64,000 nt of DNA from Nocardioides sp. W7 (GCF_022919075.1 NZ_CP095078.1:1860001-1924000); one strand, 5' to 3'. Shown: positions 23,328 through 33,745, counted from the stretch's first letter. The notes: generated from the sequence alone by a model not told the origin. Made by a program: numbers and translations.

Positions 23328-24173
23328 GTGAGCACCGAGCGTCCCCCTGTCCCCGAGCCGTTGCCGCTGCCGGTGGTCGACAACCACTGCCACCTCGACA
23401 TCGCCCGGCACGGGGACGACGACCCGCTGGTCGTCGAGGAGGCGCTCGCCCTCGCCGCGTCCGTCGGCGTGGCGCGGATCGTGCAGATCGGCTGCGACCT
23501 CCCGGGAGCGCGGTGGGCCGTCCGGGCCGCGGAGACGTACGACGCGCTGGTGGCCGGTGTCGCGCTGCACCCCAACGAGGCACCCCGGCTGGTCGAGCAG
23601 GGGGTCGACCTCGACGCAGCGATGGCCGAGATCGAGGCGCTGGCCGGCGCGCACGACAAGGTGCGCGCGGTGGGGGAGACCGGCCTCGACCACTTCCGCA
23701 CCGGCGAGGAGGGCCGGGCCGTGCAGGTGGAGTCGTTCCGTCGCCACATCGACCTCGCGAAGCGGCTCGACAAGACCCTGGTCATCCACGACCGCGACGC
23801 CCACGACGAGGTGCTCCGGGTCCTCGACGAGGAGGGCGCGCCCGAGCGCTGGGTGATGCACTGCTTCTCCGGCGACGCGGACTTCGCGCGGGCCTGCCTG
23901 GACCGCGGCGCCCACCTCAGCTTCGCCGGCACGGTCACGTTCAAGAACGCCCAGCCGCTGCGCGACGCGCTGCTGGTGACCCCGCTGGACCGGGTCCTGG
24001 TGGAGACCGACGCGCCGTACCTCACCCCCACCCCGCACCGCGGCCGCAGCAACGCGTCGTACCTCGTCCCCTTGACGGTGCGGGTCATGGCGGAGGTTCG
24101 AGGCGAGGACCTGGAGACCCTCTGCGCGGCCCTCGACAGCACCACCGAACGGGCCTTCGGCGGGGCCTGGTGA
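23328..24173 (+). CDS. tatD: TatD-family metal-dependent DNase
   Basis: 281 aa from GTG 23328 with GGGAGGA 7 bp upstream. TIM-barrel amidohydrolase motifs: DNHCHLDI (HxH), VGETGLDHFR (metal-bridging Glu), VIHDRDAHDEVLRV, MHCFSGDADFA and VLVETDAPYLTP (Asp). 3'-5' exonuclease proposed to act in DNA repair and turnover. In many actinobacteria tatD is followed by rpf, ksgA and ispE, exactly as here. Confidence 0.93.
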   Translation: MSTERPPVPEPLPLPVVDNHCHLDIARHGDDDPLVVEEALALAASVGVARIVQIGCDLPGARWAVRAAETYDALVAGVALHPNEAPRLVEQGVDLDAAMAEIEALAGAHDKVRAVGETGLDHFRTGEEGRAVQVESFRRHIDLAKRLDKTLVIHDRDAHDEVLRVLDEEGAPERWVMHCFSGDADFARACLDRGAHLSFAGTVTFKNAQPLRDALLVTPLDRVLVETDAPYLTPTPHRGRSNASYLVPLTVRVMAEVRGEDLETLCAALDSTTERAFGGAW

Positions 24174-24283
24174 CACCGGTGCAACTACGTGTCGGTGCCC
24201 ACAGGGTGGGTCGAGGGTTTGATTTTCGGTGGCCGCCACTGTTCTTCTGGACGAACAGAAGGCCGGGATCGGGACAGATCTAG

Positions 24284-25585
<1,302 letters not shown>

Positions 25586-25616
25586 AGGACACCCCCTGCC
25601 GACTAGCCTTCACCGC

Positions 25617-26501
25617 ATGTCCACTTCCGCCGGTCCCCGTCTGCTGGGGCCGGCGGAGGTGCGTCAGCTCGCCGCCGAGCTCGACCTGCGCCCCACCAAG
25701 CAGCGCGGTCAGAACTTCGTCATCGACGCCAACACCGTCCGCCGGATCGTGCGCGAGTCGGGCATCGGTCCCACCGACGTCGTACTCGAGGTCGGACCGG
25801 GGCTGGGCTCGCTGACCCTGGCACTGCTGGAGGTCGCCGGGCGGGTGGTCGCGCTCGAGCTCGACGAGCTGCTGGCGGCCCGACTGCCCGCCACCATCGC
25901 CGAGTACGCCCCCGACCAGGCCGACCGCTTCGAGGTGGTGCTGGCGGACGCGATGCGGGTCGACGAGGTGCCGGGCCCGGCGCCGACGGCGCTGGTCGCC
26001 AACCTGCCCTACAACGTCTCCGTCCCGGTCCTGCTCCACCTGCTCGCGCTGCTGCCGTCGCTGGAGCGGGGCCTGGTGATGGTGCAGGCCGAGGTCGCCG
26101 ACCGGCTCGCGGCCGCCCCCGGCTCCAAGGTGTACGGCGTCCCGTCGGTCAAGGCCGCCTGGTACGCCGACGTCCGCAAGGCCGGCGCCGTCGGGCGCAA
26201 CGTGTTCTGGCCGGCCCCGAACGTCGACTCCGGCCTGGTCTCCTGGACCCGACGTGAGCCGCCGGAGACGTCCGCCACCCGGGAACAGGTCTTCGCCGTC
26301 GTCGACGCGGCGTTCGCCCACCGACGCAAGGCGCTGCGCGGGGTGCTGCGCGACCTCGCCGGCTCCTCGGAGGCCTCGGAGGCGGCGCTGCTCGCGGCCG
26401 GGGTGGACCCGATGGCCCGCGGCGAGGTGCTCGGCGTCGCGGAGTTCGTCCGGGTCACGGAGGCGCTGGCCGCTGCCGGTGCCTGGGAGGCCGGCCGATG
26501 A
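25617..26501 (+). CDS. rsmA: 16S rRNA dimethyladenosine transferase
   Basis: 294 aa from ATG 25617. Also called KsgA; dimethylates A1518 and A1519 of 16S rRNA during 30S assembly. Motifs: [21 protein letters not shown]-binding [26 protein letters not shown], catalytic [11 protein letters not shown] and [14 protein letters not shown], plus [14 protein letters not shown] near the C-terminus. It follows rpf by 31 bp and precedes ispE, the standard actinobacterial order. Confidence 0.96.
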   Translation: MSTSAGPRLLGPAEVRQLAAELDLRPTKQRGQNFVIDANTVRRIVRESGIGPTDVVLEVGPGLGSLTLALLEVAGRVVALELDELLAARLPATIAEYAPDQADRFEVVLADAMRVDEVPGPAPTALVANLPYNVSVPVLLHLLALLPSLERGLVMVQAEVADRLAAAPGSKVYGVPSVKAAWYADVRKAGAVGRNVFWPAPNVDSGLVSWTRREPPETSATREQVFAVVDAAFAHRRKALRGVLRDLAGSSEASEAALLAAGVDPMARGEVLGVAEFVRVTEALAAAGAWEAGR

Positions 26502-26519
26502 GCTCTCCCCACGACACCA

Positions 26520-26537
26520 CTCGCTCCGCTCGCGCCT
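26520..26537. repeat. Possible fragment of the 21199-21323 repeat
   Basis: CTCGCTCCGCTCGCGCCT matches 17 of 18 bases of the right arm at 21300-21317. It sits in the 52-bp gap between rsmA and ispE. A solo remnant of the same mobile palindrome is plausible; chance in GC-rich DNA is not excluded. Confidence 0.4.
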
Positions 26538-26553
26538 CCGCGGGGGCCCCGGC

Positions 26554-27465
26554 GTGACGACGCGGACCGTCCGGGCGCCCGCGAAGATCAACCTCCACCT
26601 CGGCGTCGGCGCCCCGCGCGAGGACGGCTACCACCCGCTGCTGACCGTCTACCAGGCCGTCGGGCTGCACGACGACCTCACGGCACGCGCGGCCGACACC
26701 TGGTCGGTCGAGGTCGAGGTGCCGGACTGGATGGGCGGCATCGCGCTGCCGACCGTCGAGGACAACATCGTCACCCGGGCCGCCGTACTGCTGGCGCGCC
26801 ATCACGGCATCGAGCCGACCGGGTCGGTGCACGTCACCAAGTCGATCCCGGTCGCCGGCGGAATGGCCGGCGGCTCCGCCGACGCCGCGGCCGCGCTGGT
26901 CGCGCTGGACCGCCTCTGGGGTGTCGACACCTCTGACGACGACCTCCTGCGGATCGCCGGCGAGCTCGGCAGCGACGTCCCGTTCGCGCTGGTCGGCGGC
27001 TCGGCCCTCGGCACCGGCCGCGGGGAGCTGGTCGAGGCGCTCACCGACACCGGCACCTGGTGGTGGGTCGCCGTACCGTCGCTGGACGGGCTCTCCACGC
27101 CGGCCGTCTACCGCCACTTCGACGAGCTGCACCCCGACGCGCCGCCCGAGCCGCCGCCGGCCGACGAGCTGGTCGCCGCGCTCGCCGCGGGCGACCCGCA
27201 CGCGCTCGCGGCCGCCCTGCACAACGACCTGCAGGCCCCCGCGATCGACCTGCGCCCCGAGCTCGGCGACCTGCTCGCCCGCGGCGAGGCCGAGGGCGCG
27301 CTGCGCGGCCTGATCTCGGGCTCCGGCCCGACCTGCGTCTTCCTGTGCGAGTCCGCCGACGCCGCCCGCGCGGTGGCCGGCGCCCTCGCCGACGACAACC
27401 CGCATCCCGTCGTACTGGTCGCCAACGGCGCCGTCGCGGGAGCCCACCTGGTGACTTATGGCTAA
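26554..27465 (+). CDS. ispE: 4-diphosphocytidyl-2-C-methyl-D-erythritol kinase
   Basis: 303 aa from GTG 26554. GHMP kinase of the non-mevalonate isoprenoid pathway. VRAPAKINLHLGVGAPREDGYHPLLTVYQAV is the classic IspE start, PVAGGMAGGSADAAAALVALDRLWG the ATP-binding GHMP motif and LISGSGPTCVFL motif 3. A longer upstream frame overlaps rsmA and is not used. The end overlaps the start of the ABC-F gene by 8 bp. Confidence 0.96.
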   Translation: MTTRTVRAPAKINLHLGVGAPREDGYHPLLTVYQAVGLHDDLTARAADTWSVEVEVPDWMGGIALPTVEDNIVTRAAVLLARHHGIEPTGSVHVTKSIPVAGGMAGGSADAAAALVALDRLWGVDTSDDDLLRIAGELGSDVPFALVGGSALGTGRGELVEALTDTGTWWWVAVPSLDGLSTPAVYRHFDELHPDAPPEPPPADELVAALAAGDPHALAAALHNDLQAPAIDLRPELGDLLARGEAEGALRGLISGSGPTCVFLCESADAARAVAGALADDNPHPVVLVANGAVAGAHLVTYG

Positions 27466-29248
27466 TCTCCTGAACCTCGAGCGTGTGTCCAAGTCGTACG
27501 GCGTCCGACCGCTGCTGAACGACGTCTCCCTCGGCATCTCCGCTGGCGAGCGGATCGGCATCGTCGGCCGCAACGGCGACGGCAAGACCACGCTGCTGGA
27601 GGTGATGACGGGGCTCGAGGAGCCCGACACCGGCCGGGTCTCCCGCAGCCGCGGGTTGATCGTCGGCTACCTCCACCAGGGCGACGAGCTGGTCGACACC
27701 CACACCGTCCGTGAGGCGGTGCTGGGCGGCCGGGAGGACCACGAGTGGGCCGCCGACTCGCGCACCCGCGAGGTCGTGGAGGTGCTGCTGGCCGGCGTCG
27801 CGCTGGACCGGCCGGTCCTCGGCCTCTCCGGTGGCGAGCGCCGGCGCTGCTCGCTGGCCGCGCTGCTGCTCGGCGACCAGGACCTGCTGGTGCTCGACGA
27901 GCCGACCAACCACCTCGACGTCGAGGCGGTGGCCTGGCTCGCGCAGCACGTCGCGAACCGGTCCTCGGCCCTGGTCGTCGTCACCCACGACCGCTGGTTC
28001 CTCGACGAGGTCTGCCAGTGGACGTGGGAGGTCCACGACGGCACCGTCGACGTCTACGAGGGCGGGTACGCCGCGTTCGTGCTGGCCAAGGCGGAGCGGA
28101 GCCGGCAGGCGGCCTCCTCGGAGGTACGCCGGCAGAACCTGGTCCGCAAGGAGCTCGCCTGGCTGCGCCGCGGCGCCCCGGCGCGGACCTCGAAGCCCAA
28201 GTTCCGCATCGACGCCGCCAATGCGCTGATCGAGGACGTGCCCCCGCCGCGCGACCGGCTGGAGCTGCAGAAGTTCGCCACCCAGCGGCTCGGCAAGGAC
28301 GTCCTCGACATGGAGGACGCCGACCTGGTGCGCGGCGACCGGGTGCTGCTGCGTCATGCGACCTGGCGGCTCGGCCCGGGCGACCGGGTCGGCATCGTCG
28401 GCGTCAACGGCGCGGGGAAGTCCTCGGTGCTGGGCCTGCTCTCCGGCACCCTGGCTCCCTCGGCCGGCCGGGTGCGCACCGGGCGCACCGTCAAGCTGCG
28501 CTCGCTCACCCAGCAGCTCGACGACCTCGACCCGGACGCCCGGGTGCTGCCGATGGTCGAGTCGGTACGTCGGGTCACCAAGGTCGCCGACGGCGAGATC
28601 ACCGCCAGCGCGATGCTGGAGCGCTTCGGCTTCACCGGCGACCGGCTGACCGCCCGGATCGGCGACCTGTCCGGTGGCGAGCGGCGGCGCTTCCAGCTGC
28701 TCCTGCTGCTGCTCGACGAGCCCAACGTGCTGCTCCTCGACGAGCCGACCAACGACCTCGACATCGAGACGCTCAACGTCCTGGAGGACTTCCTCGACGG
28801 CTGGCCCGGCACCCTGATCGTGGTCTCCCACGACCGCTACTTCCTGGAGCGGGTCACCGACTCCACCTGGGCGCTGCTCGGCGACGGCCAGATCTCGATG
28901 CTGCCCCGCGGCGTCGACGAGTACCTCGAGCGCCGCGCCGCCAGCCTCCAGCACGCCGAGTCAGCACCAGTAGTGCTGACTCGGCCCGCTACTTCTGCTG
29001 ACTCGGCGACACCCGGCAAGGCGCGGGCCGGGAGCGCGGAGGAGCGGACGGCGCGCAAGGCCCTGGCCCGCATCGACAAGCGGCTGGCCAAGATCGCCGC
29101 GCTTCAGGCGAGCCTGAACGAGCAGGTGCTCGCTCACGCCCACGACTACGAGCGGCTCGCCGAGATCAGCCGCGAGCTGGAGTCGCTGGCCACCGAGAAA
29201 GACGAGCTCGAGCTGGAGTGGCTCGCGGCGGCCGAGGTCGTCGAGTAG
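27458..29248 (+). CDS. ABC-F family ATPase (Uup-like)
   Basis: 596 aa; two ABC domains without membrane segments: Walker A GRNGDGKTT and GVNGAGKSS, signatures LSGGERRRCSL and LSGGERRRFQL, Walker B LLVLDEPTNHLDVEA and LLLLDEPTNDLDIET. The inter-domain linker is present and the C-terminus is a coiled coil (KALARIDKRLAKIAALQASLNEQ), as in Uup. Acts on the ribosome or on branched DNA by family precedent. Oddity: the stretch joining ABC2 to the coiled coil (about residues 499-517, AESAPVVLTRPATSADSATP) is encoded by a palindromic repeat that has inserted in frame. Confidence 0.9.
   Translation: MANLLNLERVSKSYGVRPLLNDVSLGISAGERIGIVGRNGDGKTTLLEVMTGLEEPDTGRVSRSRGLIVGYLHQGDELVDTHTVREAVLGGREDHEWAADSRTREVVEVLLAGVALDRPVLGLSGGERRRCSLAALLLGDQDLLVLDEPTNHLDVEAVAWLAQHVANRSSALVVVTHDRWFLDEVCQWTWEVHDGTVDVYEGGYAAFVLAKAERSRQAASSEVRRQNLVRKELAWLRRGAPARTSKPKFRIDAANALIEDVPPPRDRLELQKFATQRLGKDVLDMEDADLVRGDRVLLRHATWRLGPGDRVGIVGVNGAGKSSVLGLLSGTLAPSAGRVRTGRTVKLRSLTQQLDDLDPDARVLPMVESVRRVTKVADGEITASAMLERFGFTGDRLTARIGDLSGGERRRFQLLLLLLDEPNVLLLDEPTNDLDIETLNVLEDFLDGWPGTLIVVSHDRYFLERVTDSTWALLGDGQISMLPRGVDEYLERRAASLQHAESAPVVLTRPATSADSATPGKARAGSAEERTARKALARIDKRLAKIAALQASLNEQVLAHAHDYERLAEISRELESLATEKDELELEWLAAAEVVE
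28955..29008. repeat. Palindromic element (family A copy 2) inside the ABC-F gene
   Basis: GCCGAGTCAGCAC-CAGTA-GTGCTGACTCGGC (28955-28985) is a perfect 13-bp hairpin; a third arm, TGCTGACTCGGCG, follows at 28996-29008. Arms and loop match the element at 17182-17215 almost base for base. It keeps the reading frame open and encodes a linker. Confidence 0.8.
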
Positions 29249-29350
29249 CGCACCCGAGCGGCACCGACCAGTCGTACCGGGCCGGCGCCGGGATGCAGTG
29301 ACGAGGGGGCTGGCCCTCCCGTCCCGGTCCCGGTGCCGGCCTGAGGCCGA

Positions 29351-30928
29351 TCAGGCGCCGGGACCACCGCCGGGCCCACCGCCGGGCCCACCGGGTCCAC
29401 CCCCGGGAATCGTCGTGACCTCCAGCCCGTGGCCGGAGTGCGTGATCAGGTCGGGCATCGTGAAGGTCCCGGGTGTGGCGCCGAGGAACGGCTTCCAGTT
29501 GGGCGCCTTGCGCAGGTACGACGACGGGTCGCGGGAGAGCAGGCCGAGGAACACCTCGGCGACGATCCGACCCCCGACCGGGCCGAGGTGACGGCCGCCG
29601 GCACGCACGCTGGCCTCGCGCAGGATGTAGTACCAGAGCGGCGCGGGACCGTTGCCGGGCAGCCCGAGCTCGGCGTCGGTGAGCGCTGCCTCACCCATCG
29701 CGGCGGCGACGTCCTGACCCGACGGGAGCGCCAGGCGGGCCCCCCGGGTCAGGTTGCGGTCGACCAGCGACGGTCGGTCGCCGCCGATCTCCTTCGGCAT
29801 GTTGGCCAGCGGGTTGGCGATCTTGGTGTCGATCAGCCGGGTCAGCTGCCGGGCGCCGTCGCCGGCGCCGTCGACCTCGAAGAACCGGCGCCACTCGATG
29901 GTCCAGAACGGCGGCAGGATGCGGAAGCCGCCGAAGTGGCCCAGCGGGTCGTCGTGGACGCTGCCCGGCTTGAACAGCGGGTTGCGGACCAGCGTGTTGA
30001 GCGCGTAGCCGCCGCGGATCTGGGAGTGGCCGAAGCGGTAGGCGGCGACGGAGAACTCCACCGGCATGTACGGCGCGGCCGACCGCGGCTCGTAGTGGCG
30101 GAGCCGGACCCGGGGGACCGGACCGGTCTCGTCGAGCACCGAGTCGAGCATCTCCTGGCCGACCGTGCGTCGCAGGAAGTCGTGGATCACCACCCACTGG
30201 TAGTGCCAGCGGACGATCCGCTGGGCCGTGTCGAAGGTGCTCTCGCTGCCCGTGCGCAGCGTCGGGTCGGCGCGGACGACCTCGACGACGCTGTTGTGGA
30301 ACTTCAGCATGGTGAGCTGGAGCTGGCTGACGAAGGTGTTCTCGTCGTTGCGCGGGTCACCGAGCAGGGCGGTGCCCTGCGTGTTGCGGGGCAGGTCGTC
30401 CTCGTCGTCGTGGCGGCCGATGAGGAGCATGTCCTCGCGGCCGGGGTCCTTGTCGTAGAGGAACGCGTCGTCGTTGGGCCCGCGACCGTAGATGCAGTCG
30501 AGGTCGAAGCGCGGGGAGCGGAAGTTCGTGAGCGCGTCGGGGTCGTTCTGCCGGGTCAGGCTGGAGACCGGGTCGAAGGTCAGGTCGTGGTCGATGAACT
30601 GGCCGAGGTAGGTGTAGCCGGCCGGGATGTCGGGGTTGTCCAGCGCGGAGTCGGTGCCGGCGTCCCCTTCGAGCATCAGCTCGGCGACCGCCTTGATCCG
30701 CGCCGCGTCGGGGACGTACGGCGGCAGCCGGAACATGCGCCCGAACCGCCCCTCGAACAGCTGGGAGACCGGCAGGTAGGCCAGCCCGCGCTGCTCGTAG
30801 CCGTGGCCGCGGGCGGGCCGGTGCGGGGTGCCGAAGCCGCGCGAGGACGCGGCCTGGTTGACCAGCTGCTCGGGCGGCCGGCCGTCGGGGGACTCGGTGC
30901 TGGTGGACGTGCTGGGGGAGGTGGACAT
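29351..30928 (-). CDS. Animal-type haem peroxidase
   Basis: 525 aa from ATG 30928 (the frame is open 25 codons further up, without support). Ser/Thr-rich start, then the peroxidase-cyclooxygenase fold: distal His114 in YLGQFIDHDLTFD, KFHNSVVEVV (His211), and proximal His301 in EFSVAAYRFGHSQIRGGY. No signal peptide is visible. The C-terminus ends in a Gly/Pro repeat (GGGPGGPGGGPGG). Oxidises halides or organic substrates with H2O2 by family precedent. It is convergent to the ABC-F gene and has no obvious enzymatic partner. Confidence 0.9.
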   Translation of the reverse strand: MSTSPSTSTSTESPDGRPPEQLVNQAASSRGFGTPHRPARGHGYEQRGLAYLPVSQLFEGRFGRMFRLPPYVPDAARIKAVAELMLEGDAGTDSALDNPDIPAGYTYLGQFIDHDLTFDPVSSLTRQNDPDALTNFRSPRFDLDCIYGRGPNDDAFLYDKDPGREDMLLIGRHDDEDDLPRNTQGTALLGDPRNDENTFVSQLQLTMLKFHNSVVEVVRADPTLRTGSESTFDTAQRIVRWHYQWVVIHDFLRRTVGQEMLDSVLDETGPVPRVRLRHYEPRSAAPYMPVEFSVAAYRFGHSQIRGGYALNTLVRNPLFKPGSVHDDPLGHFGGFRILPPFWTIEWRRFFEVDGAGDGARQLTRLIDTKIANPLANMPKEIGGDRPSLVDRNLTRGARLALPSGQDVAAAMGEAALTDAELGLPGNGPAPLWYYILREASVRAGGRHLGPVGGRIVAEVFLGLLSRDPSSYLRKAPNWKPFLGATPGTFTMPDLITHSGHGLEVTTIPGGGPGGPGGGPGGGPGA

Positions 30929-31183
30929 GGGGGTCTCCGGAGGATGGGGGGCGGAGTCTGGTCGGACCCGTCCGCCGAGGCGCACGGGCAGGGGACCCGG
31001 CACCGCGGAGGCGGTTCGTCAGGTCTCCCCATGAGGACGCCGAGGTCGTCCGTCGGACCCCGGGACATCGAGACCTCGCCATGCTGGTCCCGAGGACGTC
31101 CGGTTCGCATCACCCACCTTGGGGGTCTTGCGGTAGCCCGTGCGGGCTCTTCCCAGCGCTTCGTCCGGGCCGGGTCGGCGGTA

Positions 31184-31699
31184 CTAGGACCGCGCGAACG
31201 GCACGAGCAGGGTCCGCAGCAGCCCGCCGAGCTGCTCGCGCTCGGACCCGCTGAGATCGGCGAGGAAGGTGCGCTCGGCGTCGAGGAGGGCCTCGAAGGC
31301 GCCGTCCACGGCGGTCTTGCCCTCGGCGGTCAGCCGGACGATGACCCCGCGCCGGTCGTCGGGGTCGGGGGAGCGCTCGACCAACCCCCGGGCGGCCAGC
31401 CGGTCGACCCGGTTGGTCATCGTCCCGCTGGTCACGAGCGTCTCGCGGAGCAGTCGGCCCGGCGAGAGCTCGTACGGCGCGCCCGCACGGCGCAGGGCCG
31501 CGAGCACGTCGAACTCCCAGGACTCGATGCCGTGCGCCGTGAAGGCCGCACGACGGGCCAGGTCCAGGTGACGGGCGAGCCGGCTGATCCGGCTGAAGAC
31601 GGCGACGGGCGCCAGGTCGAGGTCGGAGCGCTCGCGCGCCCACGCCTCGACGAGCTCGTCGACCTCGTCCCGCTTGGGGTCCTGCCCGGAGCCCTGCAT
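31184..31699 (-). CDS. tamR: MarR-family regulator TamR
   Basis: 171 aa. Winged helix: FSRISRLARHLDLARRAAFTAHGIESWEFDVLAALRRAGAPYELSPGRLLRETLVTSGTMTNRVDRLAARGLVERSPDPDDRRGVIVRLT. It belongs to the HucR/TamR branch, with an extra N-terminal helix. The divergent neighbour is trans-aconitate methyltransferase and two TCTTGA-type operators lie between them, the arrangement described for TamR of Streptomyces coelicolor, which responds to citrate and trans-aconitate. The name rests on that context. Confidence 0.85.
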   Translation of the reverse strand: MQGSGQDPKRDEVDELVEAWARERSDLDLAPVAVFSRISRLARHLDLARRAAFTAHGIESWEFDVLAALRRAGAPYELSPGRLLRETLVTSGTMTNRVDRLAARGLVERSPDPDDRRGVIVRLTAEGKTAVDGAFEALLDAERTFLADLSGSEREQLGGLLRTLLVPFARS

Positions 31700-31726
31700 G
31701 GCGCCACCCTACCGGTTCATCGAGAT

Positions 31727-31777
31727 TCTTGACATCGAGACAGTTCGGGCGCACGATGAAATGTCTTGACATCAAGA
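31727..31777. promoter_or_regulatory. Tandem MarR (TamR) operators
   Basis: TCTTGA-CA-TCGAGA (31727-31740, one mismatch) and TCTTGA-CA-TCAAGA (31764-31777, perfect 6-2-6 palindrome) are 37 bp apart centre to centre, between tamR and tam. The 31764 copy ends 15 bp before the tam start, so binding would block both genes. Confidence 0.8.
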
Positions 31778-31792
31778 GACTCTGGAGTCGTG

Positions 31793-32566
31793 ATGGCGCA
31801 CACCTGGGACCCGGACCGCTACCTGACCTTCGCCGACGAGCGGGGCCGGCCGTTCGTCGAGCTGCTCGCCCGGGTGCCGGCGAGCGATCCCGAGCGGGTC
31901 GTGGACCTCGGGTGCGGGCCCGGCCATCTGACCGCGCTGCTCGCCGAGCGCTGGCCGCGCGCGTCGGTGACCGGATGGGACGCCAGCGCCGAGATGGTCG
32001 CCGCCGCGCGTCGCGACGTGCCAGGGATCGAGTTCGCGGTCGGCGACCTGCGGGACTGGCGGCCCGAGCAGCCCGACGGCGTCGACGTGCTGGTCTCCAA
32101 CGCGACCCTGCAGTGGCTGCCCGATCACCTGGATGTGCTGCCCCGCCTGGTCGGTGCCGTGCGTCCCGGCGGCTGGCTCGCCTTCCAGGTCCCGGGCAAC
32201 TTCGGCGAGCCGAGCCACACGCTGCGCACCGAGCTCGCGCAGGAGGCGGCGTACCGCGACCACACCCGCGGCGTCGCCGTGCCCGCCAGCCACGACCCGG
32301 TCGTCTACCTGGAGGCGCTGGCCGGCCTCGGCTGCGAGGTCGACGCCTGGGAGACGACGTACCTGCACCGGCTGAGCGGCCCCGATCCGGTCTTCACCTG
32401 GATCTCCGCGACCGGTGCGCGCCCGACCCTGCAGGCGCTGCCGGACGACCTGAGGCCGGCCTTCGAGGCGGAGCTGCGGCGGCGGCTCCGGGCGGTGTAC
32501 CCCGAGCGGCCGTGGGGCGTCGTGCTGCCGTTCCGCCGGATCTTCGTGGTGGCGCGGGTCCCCTGA
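31793..32566 (+). CDS. tam: Trans-aconitate 2-methyltransferase
   Basis: 257 aa from ATG 31793 (CTGGAG 5 bp upstream); in-frame extension to 31766 runs into the operator. Class I SAM methyltransferase: MAHTWDPDRYLTFADERGRPFVELLARV, VVDLGCGPGHLTALLAERWP, GWDASAEMVAAAR, VLVSNATLQWLPDH and GGWLAFQVPGNFGEPSHTLRTELA are all Tam motifs. Methylates trans-aconitate, which forms from cis-aconitate and inhibits aconitase, so it relieves TCA-cycle inhibition under stress. Confidence 0.93.
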   Translation: MAHTWDPDRYLTFADERGRPFVELLARVPASDPERVVDLGCGPGHLTALLAERWPRASVTGWDASAEMVAAARRDVPGIEFAVGDLRDWRPEQPDGVDVLVSNATLQWLPDHLDVLPRLVGAVRPGGWLAFQVPGNFGEPSHTLRTELAQEAAYRDHTRGVAVPASHDPVVYLEALAGLGCEVDAWETTYLHRLSGPDPVFTWISATGARPTLQALPDDLRPAFEAELRRRLRAVYPERPWGVVLPFRRIFVVARVP

Positions 32567-32588
32567 CCGGACGACCGGTCCTGGGCGA

Positions 32589-32675
32589 CCCCTCGAGAAA
32601 AGCGGGGGGAGCTCCTCCCGAGGGGCCGTCCACGACCGGCCAGAAGCGCTGGTGACGGGCACCGAGGGCCGTCAC
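32589..32675. terminator. Two hairpins between convergent genes
   Basis: CCCCTCG (32589-32595) pairs with CGAGGGG (32619-32625) around a G-rich loop, and GTGACGG (32652-32658) pairs with CCGTCAC (32669-32675). They fill the 141-bp gap between tam and the convergent phosphotransferase gene and probably stop transcription from both sides. Confidence 0.5.
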
Positions 32676-32707
32676 CGCGCGCCACACTAGCACCCGGGTG
32701 GGCGCGC

Positions 32708-33745
32708 TCAGCCGCCGGCGAGCTCGATCGACCGCAGGTCCCGGATCGCGGCACAGGAACGGGTCACCATCGCCGCGAACATCCGGTCCCCTCGCTCGGT
32801 GCGGGTGCCGTAGGCGCAGCCGAAGACCGACACCAGCGGCCCCTGCAGCATCGCGAAGCGGTAGTCGCCCCAGGCCTGCTCGGCTGAGTACGACGCCGCG
32901 CCGTGCCCCACCAGCGCCGAGTGGTACGACGCCACCAGGTCCCGCTCGTGCGCCCGCCGGTCCTCGACGGGCAGACCGGTCCCGAGGACGTAGGCGAGGT
33001 CGCGCGCGGGCAGGCCGAGCGACAGGGTCTGCCAGTCGACGGCGACCGAGCCCGGTCCGCCGTCGGGCGGGAAGAGCAGGTTGTCGAGCCGGTAGTCGCC
33101 GTGCACCAGGCCGAACCTCTCGCCGCGGGCCAGCGTCCACTGCTCGGTCACGGCGACGCAGTCGCGCAGCGTGTCGTGGTCCTCGGGGGCCAGCAGCGTG
33201 CCCAGGCCGTCCAGGAAGATGTCGGTCGCCGGCCCGTAGAGCTCGGCCAGCAGGGTCGCGCCCTCGGCATCGGTCAGGGTCACGCCGTCGAGGTCGAGCA
33301 GCGTCGGGTCACACCAGCGCGGGCCGTGCAGGCCGGCCAGGTTGACCGCCGCGTCGCGGGCCTGGTCGACGGTGCAGCCGCCGAGCTGGTCTCCCTGCAC
33401 CGCCGGCGCGAGGTCCTCCAGGAGCAGCACGAACGCGCCGGAGTCGCGCGACATCTCCGCGTGGTGGCAGGTCGGGACCCGGATCGCGACGGTCGGCGCC
33501 ACCTCGGTGTAGAAGAGCGTCTCGGTGCGGTAGACCCCGGCGAGCAGCTCGCGGGCGGCCGGGTCGACCGCGGGCAGCTTGGCCAGCACGGTCTCGGGGA
33601 CGCCCTCGCCCTCGAGGTGGAGCCGGTGGCAGGTGCCGATCTGGCCGGTGCCCACCGGCTCGCTCCGCACGGCCGTGACCCGGCCGCCGAGGGCCTCGCT
33701 CAGCCACGCGGGGGTGAGCTCCTCGATCAGCGCCGGGATGCTCAT
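32708..33745 (-). CDS. Aminoglycoside phosphotransferase (APH)-like kinase
   Basis: 345 aa from ATG 33745. Eukaryotic-like kinase fold of the APH/choline kinase group: GTGQIGTCHRLHLEGEGVPETVLAKL (P-loop and Lys), ALVLLLEDLAP-type hinge (FVLLLEDLAPAVQGDQ), catalytic LVHGDYRLDNLLF and metal-binding VAVDWQTLSLG. Actinobacterial members near lipid genes are often annotated as acyl-CoA-dehydrogenase-associated kinases; the true acceptor is unknown. It overlaps the upstream LLM oxidoreductase by 4 bp, so the two are one transcript. Confidence 0.85.
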   Translation of the reverse strand: MSIPALIEELTPAWLSEALGGRVTAVRSEPVGTGQIGTCHRLHLEGEGVPETVLAKLPAVDPAARELLAGVYRTETLFYTEVAPTVAIRVPTCHHAEMSRDSGAFVLLLEDLAPAVQGDQLGGCTVDQARDAAVNLAGLHGPRWCDPTLLDLDGVTLTDAEGATLLAELYGPATDIFLDGLGTLLAPEDHDTLRDCVAVTEQWTLARGERFGLVHGDYRLDNLLFPPDGGPGSVAVDWQTLSLGLPARDLAYVLGTGLPVEDRRAHERDLVASYHSALVGHGAASYSAEQAWGDYRFAMLQGPLVSVFGCAYGTRTERGDRMFAAMVTRSCAAIRDLRSIELAGG

